The notes: generated by a model from the sequence alone, not told the origin. Counted from the stretch's first letter, positions 25,948-35,280 are shown. The stretch is DNA of 64,000 nucleotides from Aestuariicoccus sp032586235 (GCF_032586235.1 NZ_JAWHTD010000018.1:8586-72585); one strand, 5' to 3'. Made by a program: numbers and translations.

Positions 25948-27495
25948 TCACCCGGTGTTGCTGCCGAGCCGTTGCGCCGAGGCGATCCGCTTTGCGTGCG
26001 TTTTCGCCCAATCGTAGATCGCGTCTCCGGGCATCGGGCGCGCGATGCCGAAGCCCTGCACGTGGTCGCATCCCAGTTGCGACAAAAGCGCATGTTCGCC
26101 GACGCTTTCGACACCCTCGGCCAGTGTCTCCAATCCCAGCCGGTCGGCCATGGACAGCACGGCGGTCAGCATTCGGCGCTGTTCCTCGTCCCGGTCTACG
26201 CGGGTGACGAAGCTGCGGTCGATCTTGAGCCGGTTCACCGGGAACCGCCGCAGCGCGGTGATCGAGGCGTGACCGGTGCCGAAATCGTCCAGATCCACAT
26301 GGCAGCCGAGATCGAGCAGCGCCTCGATATTGCGCGCGACGATGCCGTCGGGGGCATCTGCGATCACCGTTTCCAGCACCTCGATGCCAAGCCGCTGCGG
26401 CGTCAGACCGAAACGGTCCAATTCCCATTTGATGCGTTCCACCAGCCGTGGATTGCGCAATTCACTGGTGGCGAAATTCACGCTGACCCGAGGCACGCCC
26501 AGACGGGCATTGTCCCAGCCCCGCAGGGCGGTCAGGCTTTGCTGGACGATGACCTCGCTCAACCGTTCCATCTGGTTGGCTTCCTCGAGACTTCGCAGGA
26601 ATTGCCCGGGTGGAACGACGCCGCGTTCGGGATGCAGCCACCGCGCCAGAGCCTCGACCCCGCTGATGGCACCGGTCGAGGTGCAGATCTGGGGCTGGAA
26701 CCAGGCCTGGATCTGGCCGTTCGCCAAGGCGCGTTCAACCTCGGTCTGCAACGCCTTTCGGGCGCGCCGTTCGGCGCCGATGCTTTCCGACCAGGCGCGG
26801 ATCGCCGACGGGCCGTTGGCGATCGCCTCCGCCAGCGCGGCCTGCGTGCCGTCGATCAGCTCGCGGCCCGTGGCGTTTCTCGGCAAACGCGAGCTGCCGC
26901 AAAAACCGATAGCGGCGGAGAGGTAATGCGTCGTGCCGTTGATATCGGCGGGTTCCTCGACTCCCATCTGGAACCGGCTGCCCATTTGCAGCATCGCTTC
27001 CAGATCAAGCCGCAGCGACGGGCCCAGAAGCACAAGATAGCGCGAATCGCCGACGCGCAGGGCCATGTCGTCGCGCCGCAGCAGGTTGCGCAGCCGCGAC
27101 AGGCATAATTCGCGCAGCGCACTGGCTGCGTCCTCGCCCATCTGACGCGCGATGCCGTCCAGCCCCTCGACCTCGATCAGGAAGGCGCCCGTCTGCAGCT
27201 TGGCGTTCTGCGCGCGCAGCATTGACTGTTCGGTCAGGGAGGCGACCGTCGCCCGGTCCACCAGATCCATCGGTTGCTCTGCTGCCGGCACCGTGGCGAC
27301 GGCGCCGCTGAAGCCGCCGCTTAACGCGAACAGCACGGGCACGGTGAGCGCCACGATCAGCAGTGCGATTTCGCCGCCCGTCCAGAAGGCCGCCAGCACG
27401 ATGGCCGGCAGAAAGGCCAGCAATTGCGGCCCCAAAAGCAGGTGCTGTAGCCTGGTTTTCCAGATCCGGGCTTGGGCAGACAGAGTGACCCGCAT
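25948..27495 (-). CDS. EAL-domain phosphodiesterase with degenerate GGDEF
   Basis: The 515-residue protein has two N-terminal TM segments (about 22-65), a GGDEF-like domain in which the signature reads VGDSRY instead of GGDEF, and a C-terminal EAL domain. The EAL part keeps EALARW, the NFATSEL Asn block, the DLDDFGTGHASI loop and the Glu of EGVES, so it is probably an active c-di-GMP phosphodiesterase with a regulatory GGDEF. Membrane-bound. A 281-bp gap without a recognised feature separates it from yidC. Confidence 0.88.
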   Translation of the reverse strand: MRVTLSAQARIWKTRLQHLLLGPQLLAFLPAIVLAAFWTGGEIALLIVALTVPVLFALSGGFSGAVATVPAAEQPMDLVDRATVASLTEQSMLRAQNAKLQTGAFLIEVEGLDGIARQMGEDAASALRELCLSRLRNLLRRDDMALRVGDSRYLVLLGPSLRLDLEAMLQMGSRFQMGVEEPADINGTTHYLSAAIGFCGSSRLPRNATGRELIDGTQAALAEAIANGPSAIRAWSESIGAERRARKALQTEVERALANGQIQAWFQPQICTSTGAISGVEALARWLHPERGVVPPGQFLRSLEEANQMERLSEVIVQQSLTALRGWDNARLGVPRVSVNFATSELRNPRLVERIKWELDRFGLTPQRLGIEVLETVIADAPDGIVARNIEALLDLGCHVDLDDFGTGHASITALRRFPVNRLKIDRSFVTRVDRDEEQRRMLTAVLSMADRLGLETLAEGVESVGEHALLSQLGCDHVQGFGIARPMPGDAIYDWAKTHAKRIASAQRLGSNTG

Positions 27496-27576
27496 GGCGT
27501 TCCCTTTGTGTCCAATTGCGAGTCGACACTAGGGGACAGAGTGTTTGCCGCAGGTTAAGACGGTCCGGATTTTCGG

Positions 27577-28431
27577 TCAGATCTCGGCGTCGTCCGCCGC
27601 CCGCGCGAGCCCCGCAAAATCGAAGAGCTTGGGGTCGAGAAGATGCGACGGACGCGCGTTCATCAGTGCGCGGAACATCACCTGCCTGCGACCGGGGCTG
27701 TTCTTTTCCCAGCCGTCGAGGATCTGCTTAACCTGTTGTCTTTGCAGGCCATCCTGGCTGCCACAGAGATCGCAGGGGATGATCGGATAGTTCATCGCCC
27801 GCGCGAACAGCTCGCAATCCGCCTCGGCCACATGGGCCAGCGGGCGATAAAGGAAAAGGTCGCCTTCCTCGTTCACCAGCTTGGGCGGCATTGTCGCAAG
27901 CCGGCCACCATGAAACAAATTCATGAAAAATGTTTCTAAAATATCGTCGCGATGGTGGCCGAGAACCACTGCCGAGCATCCTTCCTCGCGGGCGATGCGG
28001 TAAAGATGCCCGCGCCGCAGTCGCGAACACAGCGCGCAAAAGGTGCGCCCGGCGGGCACCTTGTCGACCACGATGGAATAAGTGTCCTGATACTCGATCC
28101 GGTGCGGCACCCCCATCTTTTCCAGAAAGGCGGGCAGGACCGTCGCCGGAAAGCCCGGTTGCCCCTGATCGAGGTTGCACGCCAGCAGATCGACCGGCAG
28201 CAGGCCGCGCCACTTCAATTCATAGAGAACGGCCAGCAGGGTATAGCTGTCCTTGCCGCCCGAGAGACACACCAGCCATTTCGGCGGCGCGCCGCCGGAG
28301 CGTTCGACCATGCCGTATTGCTCGACCGCCTCGCGCACGTTCTGCACGATGCGTTTGCGCAATTTCTTGAACTCGGTGCTTTTCGGGGCCCCGTAGAACA
28401 GCGGATGGATATCGTCGGCGTCGTCTAGCAT
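27577..28431 (-). CDS. ttcA: tRNA 2-thiocytidine synthetase TtcA
   Basis: The 284-residue protein has the PP-loop SGGKDS and two CxxC motifs (CALC and CDLC) that hold the 4Fe-4S cluster of TtcA. It thiolates C32 of certain tRNAs using ATP and sulfide from a desulfurase. HHRDDILETFFMN is the other conserved block. The ATG gives MLDDADDIHPLF, the usual start in Rhodobacteraceae. Confidence 0.94.
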   Translation of the reverse strand: MLDDADDIHPLFYGAPKSTEFKKLRKRIVQNVREAVEQYGMVERSGGAPPKWLVCLSGGKDSYTLLAVLYELKWRGLLPVDLLACNLDQGQPGFPATVLPAFLEKMGVPHRIEYQDTYSIVVDKVPAGRTFCALCSRLRRGHLYRIAREEGCSAVVLGHHRDDILETFFMNLFHGGRLATMPPKLVNEEGDLFLYRPLAHVAEADCELFARAMNYPIIPCDLCGSQDGLQRQQVKQILDGWEKNSPGRRQVMFRALMNARPSHLLDPKLFDFAGLARAADDAEI

Positions 28432-28476
28432 GGGGGCGGCATAAGCTCTTGGGCGCGGTCCGGCAAGGGCCGTGCG

Positions 28477-28701
28477 TCAGTCGTCGGGGACGTTGTCGAC
28501 GCCGGAGCCGCCCCAGGGGTTGCACCGGGCGATCCGCCGCGCGGCCAGCCAGCCGCCTTTCAGCGCGCCGTGCTTTTCCAGCGCTTCCAGCGCATAGGCG
28601 CTGCAGGTCGGGTGATAGCGGCAGTTGTGGCCGACCCAGGGGCTGAAAACCAGCCGGTAGGCGCGCACGGGCAGGGCGGCGATGCGGGCCAGGCGGCTCA
28701 T
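28477..28701 (-). CDS. yidD: Membrane protein insertion efficiency factor YidD
   Basis: The 74-residue protein shows the YidD signature: RLVFSPWVGHNCRYHPTCS followed by YALEALEKHGALKGGWL and a C-terminal NPWGGSGVDNVPDD. It assists YidC at the membrane. The start overlaps the rnpA stop (ATGA), the standard arrangement. Confidence 0.94.
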   Translation of the reverse strand: MSRLARIAALPVRAYRLVFSPWVGHNCRYHPTCSAYALEALEKHGALKGGWLAARRIARCNPWGGSGVDNVPDD

Positions 28702-29081
28702 CAGTGCACCTTGCGCAGGGCGTGGCGCAGATCGTCGAGCAGCGCGGGGAAAGGGCGGGCGGCGGTGGCCTCGGGCCGGCCGATCAGGACGTAATCCCAG
28801 CCGGGACGGCCGTTCTCGGGCAAAACCAGGCGCGCGGCCTCGCGCAGGCGGCGCTTGGCGCGGTTGCGGGCCACGGCTTTGCCGACCTTCTTGGAACAAG
28901 TAAACCCCACCCGGATCGCCGGATCGCCGTCATCGCGGAACCTGGCCTGGAGCGTCATCGACGCGGTGCCCTGACGCCGCGCGCGGGCGGCGGCGAGGAA
29001 ATCGGAGCGCTTGCTCAGCACCTGGAGACGCCGAAAAACCGCCGCGGACGGGGCCGGGGCGGTTTCGGTCGGGTCGCTCAT
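28701..29081 (-). CDS. rnpA: Ribonuclease P protein component
   Basis: The 126-residue protein carries the RNR signature ARNRAKRRLREA and the preceding VGFTCSKKVGKAV. It is the protein subunit that helps RNase P RNA bind pre-tRNA. The ATG at 29081 was chosen from family length; the frame continues open upstream through rpmH as a shadow. rpmH ends 32 bp upstream of it. Confidence 0.94.
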   Translation of the reverse strand: MSDPTETAPAPSAAVFRRLQVLSKRSDFLAAARARRQGTASMTLQARFRDDGDPAIRVGFTCSKKVGKAVARNRAKRRLREAARLVLPENGRPGWDYVLIGRPEATAARPFPALLDDLRHALRKVH

Positions 29082-29113
29082 GGCGGCAGTCCGGGCGCGG
29101 GCGCCCAGGGCCC

Positions 29114-29251
29114 TTACGCGCTCAGTTCCTTGCGGCCGCGTGCGCGGCGCGCGTTCAGGATCTTGCGGCCGGCCTTGGTGGCCATGCGGGCGCGGAACCC
29201 GTGGCGGCGCTTGCGAACCAGGTTCGACGGCTGGAAGGTGCGTTTCGACAT
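29114..29251 (-). CDS. rpmH: 50S ribosomal protein L34
   Basis: The 45-residue protein reads MSKRTFQPSNLVRKRRHGF at its start and is a normal L34 apart from one extra residue after Met. It is followed directly by rnpA and yidD, as in most bacteria. The 289-bp region to the divergent VTT gene should hold its promoter; the region also reads AT-richer than its neighbours, but I cannot point to one -35/-10 pair. Confidence 0.96.
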   Translation of the reverse strand: MSKRTFQPSNLVRKRRHGFRARMATKAGRKILNARRARGRKELSA

Positions 29252-29540
29252 CGGTCGGCTCCGTACGTTTGGTGGCCCTCCGGCGCGGATTCGCGAGGGC
29301 CGGGTGTTCGAAGCCCGTGCTATAGGCAGGCTTGGCGACCATGTCAAACCTCCGATCCCGCAGAAATGCAACATTTCGCCCCGAAAGCACCGCGTCAAAT
29401 GTTTCAGTCTGGCGCCGCACCCCGCAAATCCTCACGCTTCGTGTCACCCGCGATCAAGCGCCTGTGAGGCGGCTGTTGTTCGGGCGGGCTGGACCGCATG
29501 TTCAGATCAACCCGACACCAGCCCCGAGGACAGCACCGAG

Positions 29541-30275
29541 ATGACCGATATGACAGACACCCCGCCGAAACCCGGATGGCGCCGCCATCTGCCGCTGATC
29601 GTGATCGGCGCGGTCGCCATCGCCGGGGCGTTCACGCTGCGCGACTACCTCAGCTTTCAGACGCTGGCGGACAACCGCGAGGCGCTGATCGCCTTCCGCG
29701 ACGCCAATTACCCGCTGACGGTGGCCGTCTTCATGTTGGCCTATGTGGGGATCGTCGCCTTTTCGCTGCCGGGCGCGACCGTGGCCACGCTGACCGGCGG
29801 GTTCCTGTTCGCGACCTTCCCGGGCGCGCTTTTCAACATCACCGCCGCGACCATCGGCGCGACGATCATCTTTCTGGCCGCCCGCTACGGGCTGGGCGAC
29901 AGGCTCGCCGCCAGGATGGAGGCAAGCGACGGCGCTGTGAAAAGGATCAAGGACGGGATCGACGAGAACCAGTGGTCGATGCTGTTCCTGATCCGGCTTG
30001 TGCCCGCCGTGCCGTTCTTTGTGGCCAACCTGGTGCCGGCCTTCGTCGGTGTGCCGCTGTGGCGGTTCGTGGTGACGACGTTTCTGGGCATCATCCCCGG
30101 CGGCGTGGTCTATACCTCGGTGGGCGCCGGGCTGGGCGAGGTTTTTGAACGCGGCGATACGCCGAACCTGGGCATCATCTTCGAGCCGCATATCCTGCTG
30201 CCGATCCTGGGGCTCTGCGCGCTGGCCGCCCTGCCCATCGCGCTGAAGGCCCTGCGCGGCAAGAAAGGGGTCTGA
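29541..30275 (+). CDS. TVP38/TMEM64 (VTT-domain) membrane protein
   Basis: The 244-residue protein has an N-terminal TM, and the VTT core with FSLPGATVATLTGGFLFA, the re-entrant loop, and the conserved RLVPAVPFFVANLVPAFVGV. Members of this DedA-related superfamily are lipid scramblases or transporters; the substrate here is unknown. The next gene, a flavoprotein, starts 3 bp behind the stop, a pair seen in many bacteria. ATG at 29541 was chosen as it follows ACCGAG. Confidence 0.85.
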   Translation: MTDMTDTPPKPGWRRHLPLIVIGAVAIAGAFTLRDYLSFQTLADNREALIAFRDANYPLTVAVFMLAYVGIVAFSLPGATVATLTGGFLFATFPGALFNITAATIGATIIFLAARYGLGDRLAARMEASDGAVKRIKDGIDENQWSMLFLIRLVPAVPFFVANLVPAFVGVPLWRFVVTTFLGIIPGGVVYTSVGAGLGEVFERGDTPNLGIIFEPHILLPILGLCALAALPIALKALRGKKGV

Positions 30276-30278
30276 GCG

Positions 30279-31697
30279 ATGGAGACGATCAAGACAGACC
30301 TTCTGGTCATCGGCGCGGGCTCCGGCGGGTTGTCGGTGGCTGCGGGGGCCAGCCAGATGGGCGCCGATGTGGTGCTGCTGGAAGGCCACGAGATGGGCGG
30401 CGATTGCCTGAATTACGGCTGCGTTCCGTCGAAGGCGCTGATCGCCAGCGGCAAGTCGGCCTATGGTATGGCTCACGCGCGGCAATACGGCATCGCCGAT
30501 GCCGAGCCCCGGGTCGATTACGCCGCCGCCAAGGACCATGTGCGGGACGTCATCGCCCGGATCGCGCCGGTGGACAGTCAGGAACGCTTCGAGGGCTTCG
30601 GCATCCGGGTGATCCGCGAATACGGGCGCTTCGTCGGCAAGGATACGGTCGAAGCGGGGGCGCACCGCATCACCGCGCGCCGCATCGTCATCGCCACCGG
30701 ATCGTCGCCGCTGGTGCCGCCGATCCCCGGGCTCGACACCGTGCCCTACCTGACCAACGAATCCCTCTGGGCGCTGAACGACCGGCCCGATCATCTGCTG
30801 GTCATCGGCGGCGGACCCATCGGGATGGAGATGGCGCAGGCGCACCGGCGTCTGGGCAGCGAGGTCACCGTGATCGAGGGCGCGCGGGCGCTGGGCAAGG
30901 ACGACCCGGAAATGGCCGCCATCGTGCTTGAGGCGCTGCGCGCCGAGGGCATCGAGATCGCCGAAGAGGCCCTGGCCCGCGAGGTGCGCGGCACCCCGGG
31001 CGCCATCGAGGTCGAAACCCAGGACGGCCGCGTCTTCAAGGGCAGCCACATTCTGGTGGCGGTCGGGCGCAAGGCGAATACCGATAAGCTCGATCTGGAC
31101 AAGGCCGGGATCAAGACCTCCCGCACCGGGATAAAGGTCGACGCCAGCCTCAAGACGACCAACCCCAAGGTCTATGCCATCGGCGACGCGGCGGGCGGGC
31201 TGCAGTTTACCCATGTCGCCGGCTATCACGCCGGGATCGTGATCCGCTCGGCGCTCTTTGGTCTTCCGGCCAAGGCAAGCACGAACCACATCCCCTGGGC
31301 CACCTACACCCAGCCCGAACTGGCGCAGGTCGGCCTGACCGAAGCGCAGGCGAAAAAGGAATACGGCCCCCGGCTCGAGGTCGTCCGTTTTGCGTTTCAG
31401 CACAACGACCGCCTGATCGCCGAACGCAAGACAACCGGGCTGATCAAGGTCATGGTGGTCAAGGGCAAGCCCGTGGGCGTGTCCATCGCCGGGCATCAGG
31501 CGGGCGAGTTGATCAACCTTTGGTCGCTTGTCATTGCCAACGGGCTCAAGATGAAGCACGTCGCAAACATGGTTTCGCCCTATCCGACCGTCGGAGAGGT
31601 TAACAAACGGGCCGCGGGCGCTTATTTCTCGCCAAGACTGTTCGAAAACGAGACGGTCAAGAAAGTGGTGAGGCTGGTGCAACGCTGGCTGCCCTGA
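30279..31697 (+). CDS. FAD-dependent pyridine nucleotide-disulfide oxidoreductase
   Basis: The 472-residue protein has an N-terminal FAD motif (GAGSGGLSVA), the redox-active disulfide C43/C48 in GGDCLNYGCVPSK, and the NAD(P)H motif GGGPIGMEMA. This is the MerA/dihydrolipoamide dehydrogenase fold. The C-terminal active-site block reads MVSPYPTVGEV, so the His that usually precedes the PT motif in disulfide reductases is a Ser here. Substrate unknown; it is not a true mercuric reductase, as there is no C-terminal Cys pair. Paired with the VTT gene. Confidence 0.88.
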   Translation: METIKTDLLVIGAGSGGLSVAAGASQMGADVVLLEGHEMGGDCLNYGCVPSKALIASGKSAYGMAHARQYGIADAEPRVDYAAAKDHVRDVIARIAPVDSQERFEGFGIRVIREYGRFVGKDTVEAGAHRITARRIVIATGSSPLVPPIPGLDTVPYLTNESLWALNDRPDHLLVIGGGPIGMEMAQAHRRLGSEVTVIEGARALGKDDPEMAAIVLEALRAEGIEIAEEALAREVRGTPGAIEVETQDGRVFKGSHILVAVGRKANTDKLDLDKAGIKTSRTGIKVDASLKTTNPKVYAIGDAAGGLQFTHVAGYHAGIVIRSALFGLPAKASTNHIPWATYTQPELAQVGLTEAQAKKEYGPRLEVVRFAFQHNDRLIAERKTTGLIKVMVVKGKPVGVSIAGHQAGELINLWSLVIANGLKMKHVANMVSPYPTVGEVNKRAAGAYFSPRLFENETVKKVVRLVQRWLP

Positions 31698-31713
31698 CGA
31701 CCCGAAAGTGCCC

Positions 31714-33096
31714 ATGCTGAATTCGCTCTCCGGCCGCTTCCTGATCCTGACCACGATCTTCGTGATGCTGGCCGAAGTGCTGATCTTCGTGCCCTCGGTG
31801 GCACGGTTCCGCGAGGATTACCTGCTGGCGCGTCTAGAGCGGGCGCAGATCGCGTCGCTGGCGCTGCTGGCAGACGACATGATCGACCCCGATCTGGAAG
31901 AGGAACTGCTGGCCAACGCAGGCGTCTTCAACGTGGTCCTGCGCCGGGACGAGGCGCGCCAGCTGGTGCTGTCGTCGCCGATGCCGGGGCGGATCGGCGG
32001 TTCTTACGATCTGCGCGACGCCGGGGCGCTCGAGCTGATTCGCGATGCGATGATCCGGCTGGCCACGCCCGAGCCCGAGGTGATCCGCATCATCGGCAAC
32101 CCCTTGCGCGATGCGGGCCTGCTGATCGAGGTGACCATGGACACCGCCGATCTGCGCACCGCGATGATCGACTACGGCCTGCGCATCCTGGTCTTGTCGG
32201 CGGTGATCTCGGTAATCACGGCGCTGCTGTTGTTCCTGGCGGTGCGCGTGCTGCTGGTCAAACCGATCAAGGGCGTCGTGGGCCACATGCAAAGCTATTC
32301 CGCCGCGCCTGAGGATGCGCATCGCATCATCCAGCCCTCGGCCAGCGTGCGCGAGCTGCGCGAGGCCGAAGAGGCGTTGCAATCGCTGCAGACGCAGCTG
32401 ACCCAGGCGCTGAAGCAAAAGGAGCGGCTGGCCCAGCTGGGCGGCGCGGTGGCCCGCGTCAGCCACGATCTGCGCAACATCCTGACGTCGGCGCAGCTTT
32501 TTACCGACCGGATCGAGATGTCCGAGGACCCCACCGTCAAGCGCATGGCGCCCAAGCTGGTGAACTCGATTACCCGCGCGGTTTCGCTCTGCGAAAGCAC
32601 GTTGGCCTTCGGCCGCGCCGAGGAACCCGCGCCCACGCTGACGCTCTTCAACCTCGCCAGCCTCGTGGGCGAGGTGATCGAGGCCGAGCGGCTGGCCATC
32701 GGCGAGCATGACCTGAGCCTGTCCGAGGATATCCCCGCCAACCTCATGGTGCGCGGCGACCCCGAGCAGCTTTACCGCGCGCTCTCGAACCTGGTGCGGA
32801 ATGCCCGTCAGGCCATCGTCGGGTCCGGCCAGCCGGGCGAGATCAACATCCGCGCGCGGGCCGAAGAGGCCGACTGGCTGATCCAGATCACCGACACCGG
32901 CCCGGGCCTGCCGCCCAAGGCGCGCGATCACCTCTTCCAGCCGTTCCAGGGCGGCGCGCGCAAGGGAGGCTCGGGTCTGGGGCTGGCCATCGTGTCGGAA
33001 TTGGTACGCGGCCACGGCGGCACGCTGAAACTGGCGCGCAGCGACGAAACCGGCACCTGTTTCGAAATCCGCCTGCCGATGGGCCATGTCGGCTAA
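31714..33096 (+). CDS. Sensor histidine kinase
   Basis: The 460-residue membrane protein has TM1 (about 8-28), a ~120-residue periplasmic sensor, TM2 (about 155-180), a HAMP-like linker, and the kinase core: phospho-acceptor H251 in RVSHDLRNIL, N box NLVRNARQAI, G1 DTGPGLP and G2 GGSGLGLAI. The ATG at 31714 has GAAAG upstream; a GTG two codons earlier would also work. No response regulator lies next to it, so it is an orphan in this window. Confidence 0.9.
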   Translation: MLNSLSGRFLILTTIFVMLAEVLIFVPSVARFREDYLLARLERAQIASLALLADDMIDPDLEEELLANAGVFNVVLRRDEARQLVLSSPMPGRIGGSYDLRDAGALELIRDAMIRLATPEPEVIRIIGNPLRDAGLLIEVTMDTADLRTAMIDYGLRILVLSAVISVITALLLFLAVRVLLVKPIKGVVGHMQSYSAAPEDAHRIIQPSASVRELREAEEALQSLQTQLTQALKQKERLAQLGGAVARVSHDLRNILTSAQLFTDRIEMSEDPTVKRMAPKLVNSITRAVSLCESTLAFGRAEEPAPTLTLFNLASLVGEVIEAERLAIGEHDLSLSEDIPANLMVRGDPEQLYRALSNLVRNARQAIVGSGQPGEINIRARAEEADWLIQITDTGPGLPPKARDHLFQPFQGGARKGGSGLGLAIVSELVRGHGGTLKLARSDETGTCFEIRLPMGHVG

Positions 33097-33183
33097 GGCG
33101 CGCAGCGCCAGCGGAAAACCTTCCCGCATTCCCCAAATCGGCTCTTGCAAAGCCTCGGCGCAGGGTCTAATTGCACGTCCTGT

Positions 33184-33260
33184 GGACCGATAGCTCAGCT
33201 GGATAGAGTACTTGACTACGAATCAAGGGGTCGGGGGTTCGAATCCTCCTCGGTCCGCCA
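33184..33260 (+). tRNA. tRNA-Arg(ACG)
   Basis: A 77-nt cloverleaf folds with acceptor GGACCGA/TCGGTCC, D arm GCTCAGCTGGATAGAGT, anticodon stem CTTGA/TCAAG with loop CTACGAA, and T arm GGGGTTCGAATCC. The anticodon ACG reads CGU (and by inosine CGC/CGA). The CCA end is encoded. The accessory region starts right behind it, the typical position for an integrated element, though no second copy of the tRNA 3' end is visible in the window. Confidence 0.96.
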
Positions 33261-33537
33261 CCCACCCCTGTCTCAATCTGACACTTCCGTTCTGACCGGA
33301 ATTCCCGCGTCAGTTTAGCGGCTTGTGAACCGGTATCTGTTCTTGAGACGGACCGTGCAGCCACATCCTGCGCCATTTCCCTCGGCAGCCTCAGTGGCCT
33401 GAAGTCCTCGGTCCGTTTTCCCTGATAACAGGCAATTTACAGGGAAATCTTCGCGATTCCGTATGCATTGAGTGGATCGGGGCGAGATAGTGTCAGTAAT
33501 ATCAGTGGGTTGCAGTTAAATTCCCTACATCCAACAA

Positions 33538-33608
33538 CAGGGAATTCAATCTGCGGAACAGGGAATTTGGGGAGGCTAACAGGGAAGCGATTTCCCATAT
33601 CAGGGAAT
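33538..33608. repeat. Four CAGGGAA iterons at 21-bp spacing
   Basis: CAGGGAA occurs at 33538, 33559, 33580 and 33601, exactly 21 bp apart, mostly within ACAGGGAAT. A further copy is at 33440, and inverted TTCCCT/TTCCC copies at 33522 and 33592. The array ends 2-3 bp before the stop of the minus-strand serine recombinase. A two-helical-turn period suggests a protein array binding one face of DNA. The rest of 33261-33537 holds no gene I can support. Confidence 0.75.
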
Positions 33609-33609
33609 G

Positions 33610-35280
33610 TCAGGAATTCGGTCCGAACAGCCGCTCCTGATGACTCCAGTCGAGGGGGATATTTCCCCGCACCAGCGTTTCAAGATTCAGGTGCGCTGGC
33701 TGCGTGCCGTCGAGTATCGCCGCCTGATAGCGCGGCGAAAGCGAGATCAGGGATGTGATCCGTCGGATGTAGCGCTCGGAGTGCCCGACGCGCCGGGCGA
33801 GCTCCTTCAGTTGTTCACCTGATCTCAGCGCGCCTGACCAGGCATGCGCATTCCGCAACGCGCGGAGCAGGGTCTGGTCTGGTTCGGGATTTGGGTCCCC
33901 GGCAACGATGCGCGTCTCGACACCGCGCCTCTTGCAGGCGAACGACGGCGTCAATTTGCAGAGCGCATCGCTGAGCATCGTTGCCTGAAATCCCGTCGCT
34001 TCGGCGACGGCGTCGCGATCGAGCTGGATACTGAGCTCTTGGTTGCCAAGGGCTACGGCGCGAATAAGTGGCGCCGCATATTTGCATCGCTCGGTTCGCA
34101 TTCTCTTGGCCAAGGCGGCCACGGCTCTGGACGCGCAACCTGATCTGGCGACATCATCTTCTTTCAGAACCGCATGTCGCTTCGCCTGCTCCTCGAGGTG
34201 ATTGGCCATCGCGTCGACGACGGCCGCTTCGAAGGTCGCGGCTGGCAGGCGCCATCCCGTCGGATCGGCACCGCCCGAGATCAGCCGGTTTGAGACATAG
34301 TATCGTTGCCGCTTTCCATGGCGCGTCGTGTGCGTCGGTGTCAGGATGTCACCTTTCTCGTCGCGTACCTTGCCTTTCAGCGGTGCGTCCGATCCTGATG
34401 CGGTGCCGGCCGGGAGGCCACGCCGCCGCGCGCTGGCGGCCTGAAGGTGCCGCTGCACGCTGTCCCAGAGCCCTTGGTCAACGATGGCCGGATGCTGGCC
34501 TTTGAAGGTCTGATCCTTGTGCCGGATGCGGCCGAGGTAAACCGGGTTGGTCAGAAGGTGATAGATCTGACCCCGGGTGAATGGCCCGCCGCCCTGGATG
34601 CGACCCGTCGCAAAGATATGCCGTTTGGAGCGTATTCCGAATATCTCTGTCTCACGCACGACCGTATTCAGGCAGCGGTGCGTTTCATAGAGTTGGAAGA
34701 TCTTGCGAACGGTCTCGGCTTCGTCCGCGTTCACTACCAATTCGCGTCGGGTCTTGTCGGGGTGCGGATCATATCCAAGCGGTGGGATGCCGCCCATCCA
34801 GAGGCCTTTCTTCTTGGAGGCCGCGATCTTGTCGCGGATGCGCTCGGCGGTGACTTCGCGTTCGAACTGAGCAAAGGACAGCAGCACGTTCAGGGTCAAC
34901 CGCCCCATCGAGGAGGACGTGTTGAAGGCTTGCGTAACAGAGACGAAGGAGCACTCGGCCTTTTCCAGTCTCTCGACCAGCTTCGCGAAATCGGCCAGTG
35001 AGCGGGTCAGCCGGTCGATCTTGTAAACGACCACCATGTCAATCCGCCCGGCATCGATGTCTGCCAGCAGGTGCTGGAGGCCTGGACGCTCCAGAGTGCC
35101 GCCGGAAATACCGCCGTCGTCATAGCGCGTCGTCAACATCTTCCAGCCTTCGTGTTTCTGACTGGCGATGTAGGCGGCGCAGGCTTCGTGCTGTGCATCC
35201 AGCGAGTTGAAATCCTGATTCAGGCCCTCGTCCGACGACTTGCGGGTGTAGATGGCGCAGCGGACCTTTTTCTGAGTCAT
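33610..35280 (-). CDS. Large serine recombinase
   Basis: The 556-residue protein has an N-terminal resolvase domain with the nucleophile S15 in YTRKSSDEG, the DGGISGGTLERPGLQ and KIDRLTRSLADF motifs, then a recombinase domain (about 155-260, GIPPLGYDPHPDKTRRELV) and a C-terminal region without a clear coiled coil. Large serine recombinases integrate phages and ICEs by attP x attB exchange. The ATG at 35280 overlaps the DUF2924 stop; the tail end of a three-gene operon. Confidence 0.9.
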   Translation of the reverse strand: MTQKKVRCAIYTRKSSDEGLNQDFNSLDAQHEACAAYIASQKHEGWKMLTTRYDDGGISGGTLERPGLQHLLADIDAGRIDMVVVYKIDRLTRSLADFAKLVERLEKAECSFVSVTQAFNTSSSMGRLTLNVLLSFAQFEREVTAERIRDKIAASKKKGLWMGGIPPLGYDPHPDKTRRELVVNADEAETVRKIFQLYETHRCLNTVVRETEIFGIRSKRHIFATGRIQGGGPFTRGQIYHLLTNPVYLGRIRHKDQTFKGQHPAIVDQGLWDSVQRHLQAASARRRGLPAGTASGSDAPLKGKVRDEKGDILTPTHTTRHGKRQRYYVSNRLISGGADPTGWRLPAATFEAAVVDAMANHLEEQAKRHAVLKEDDVARSGCASRAVAALAKRMRTERCKYAAPLIRAVALGNQELSIQLDRDAVAEATGFQATMLSDALCKLTPSFACKRRGVETRIVAGDPNPEPDQTLLRALRNAHAWSGALRSGEQLKELARRVGHSERYIRRITSLISLSPRYQAAILDGTQPAHLNLETLVRGNIPLDWSHQERLFGPNS

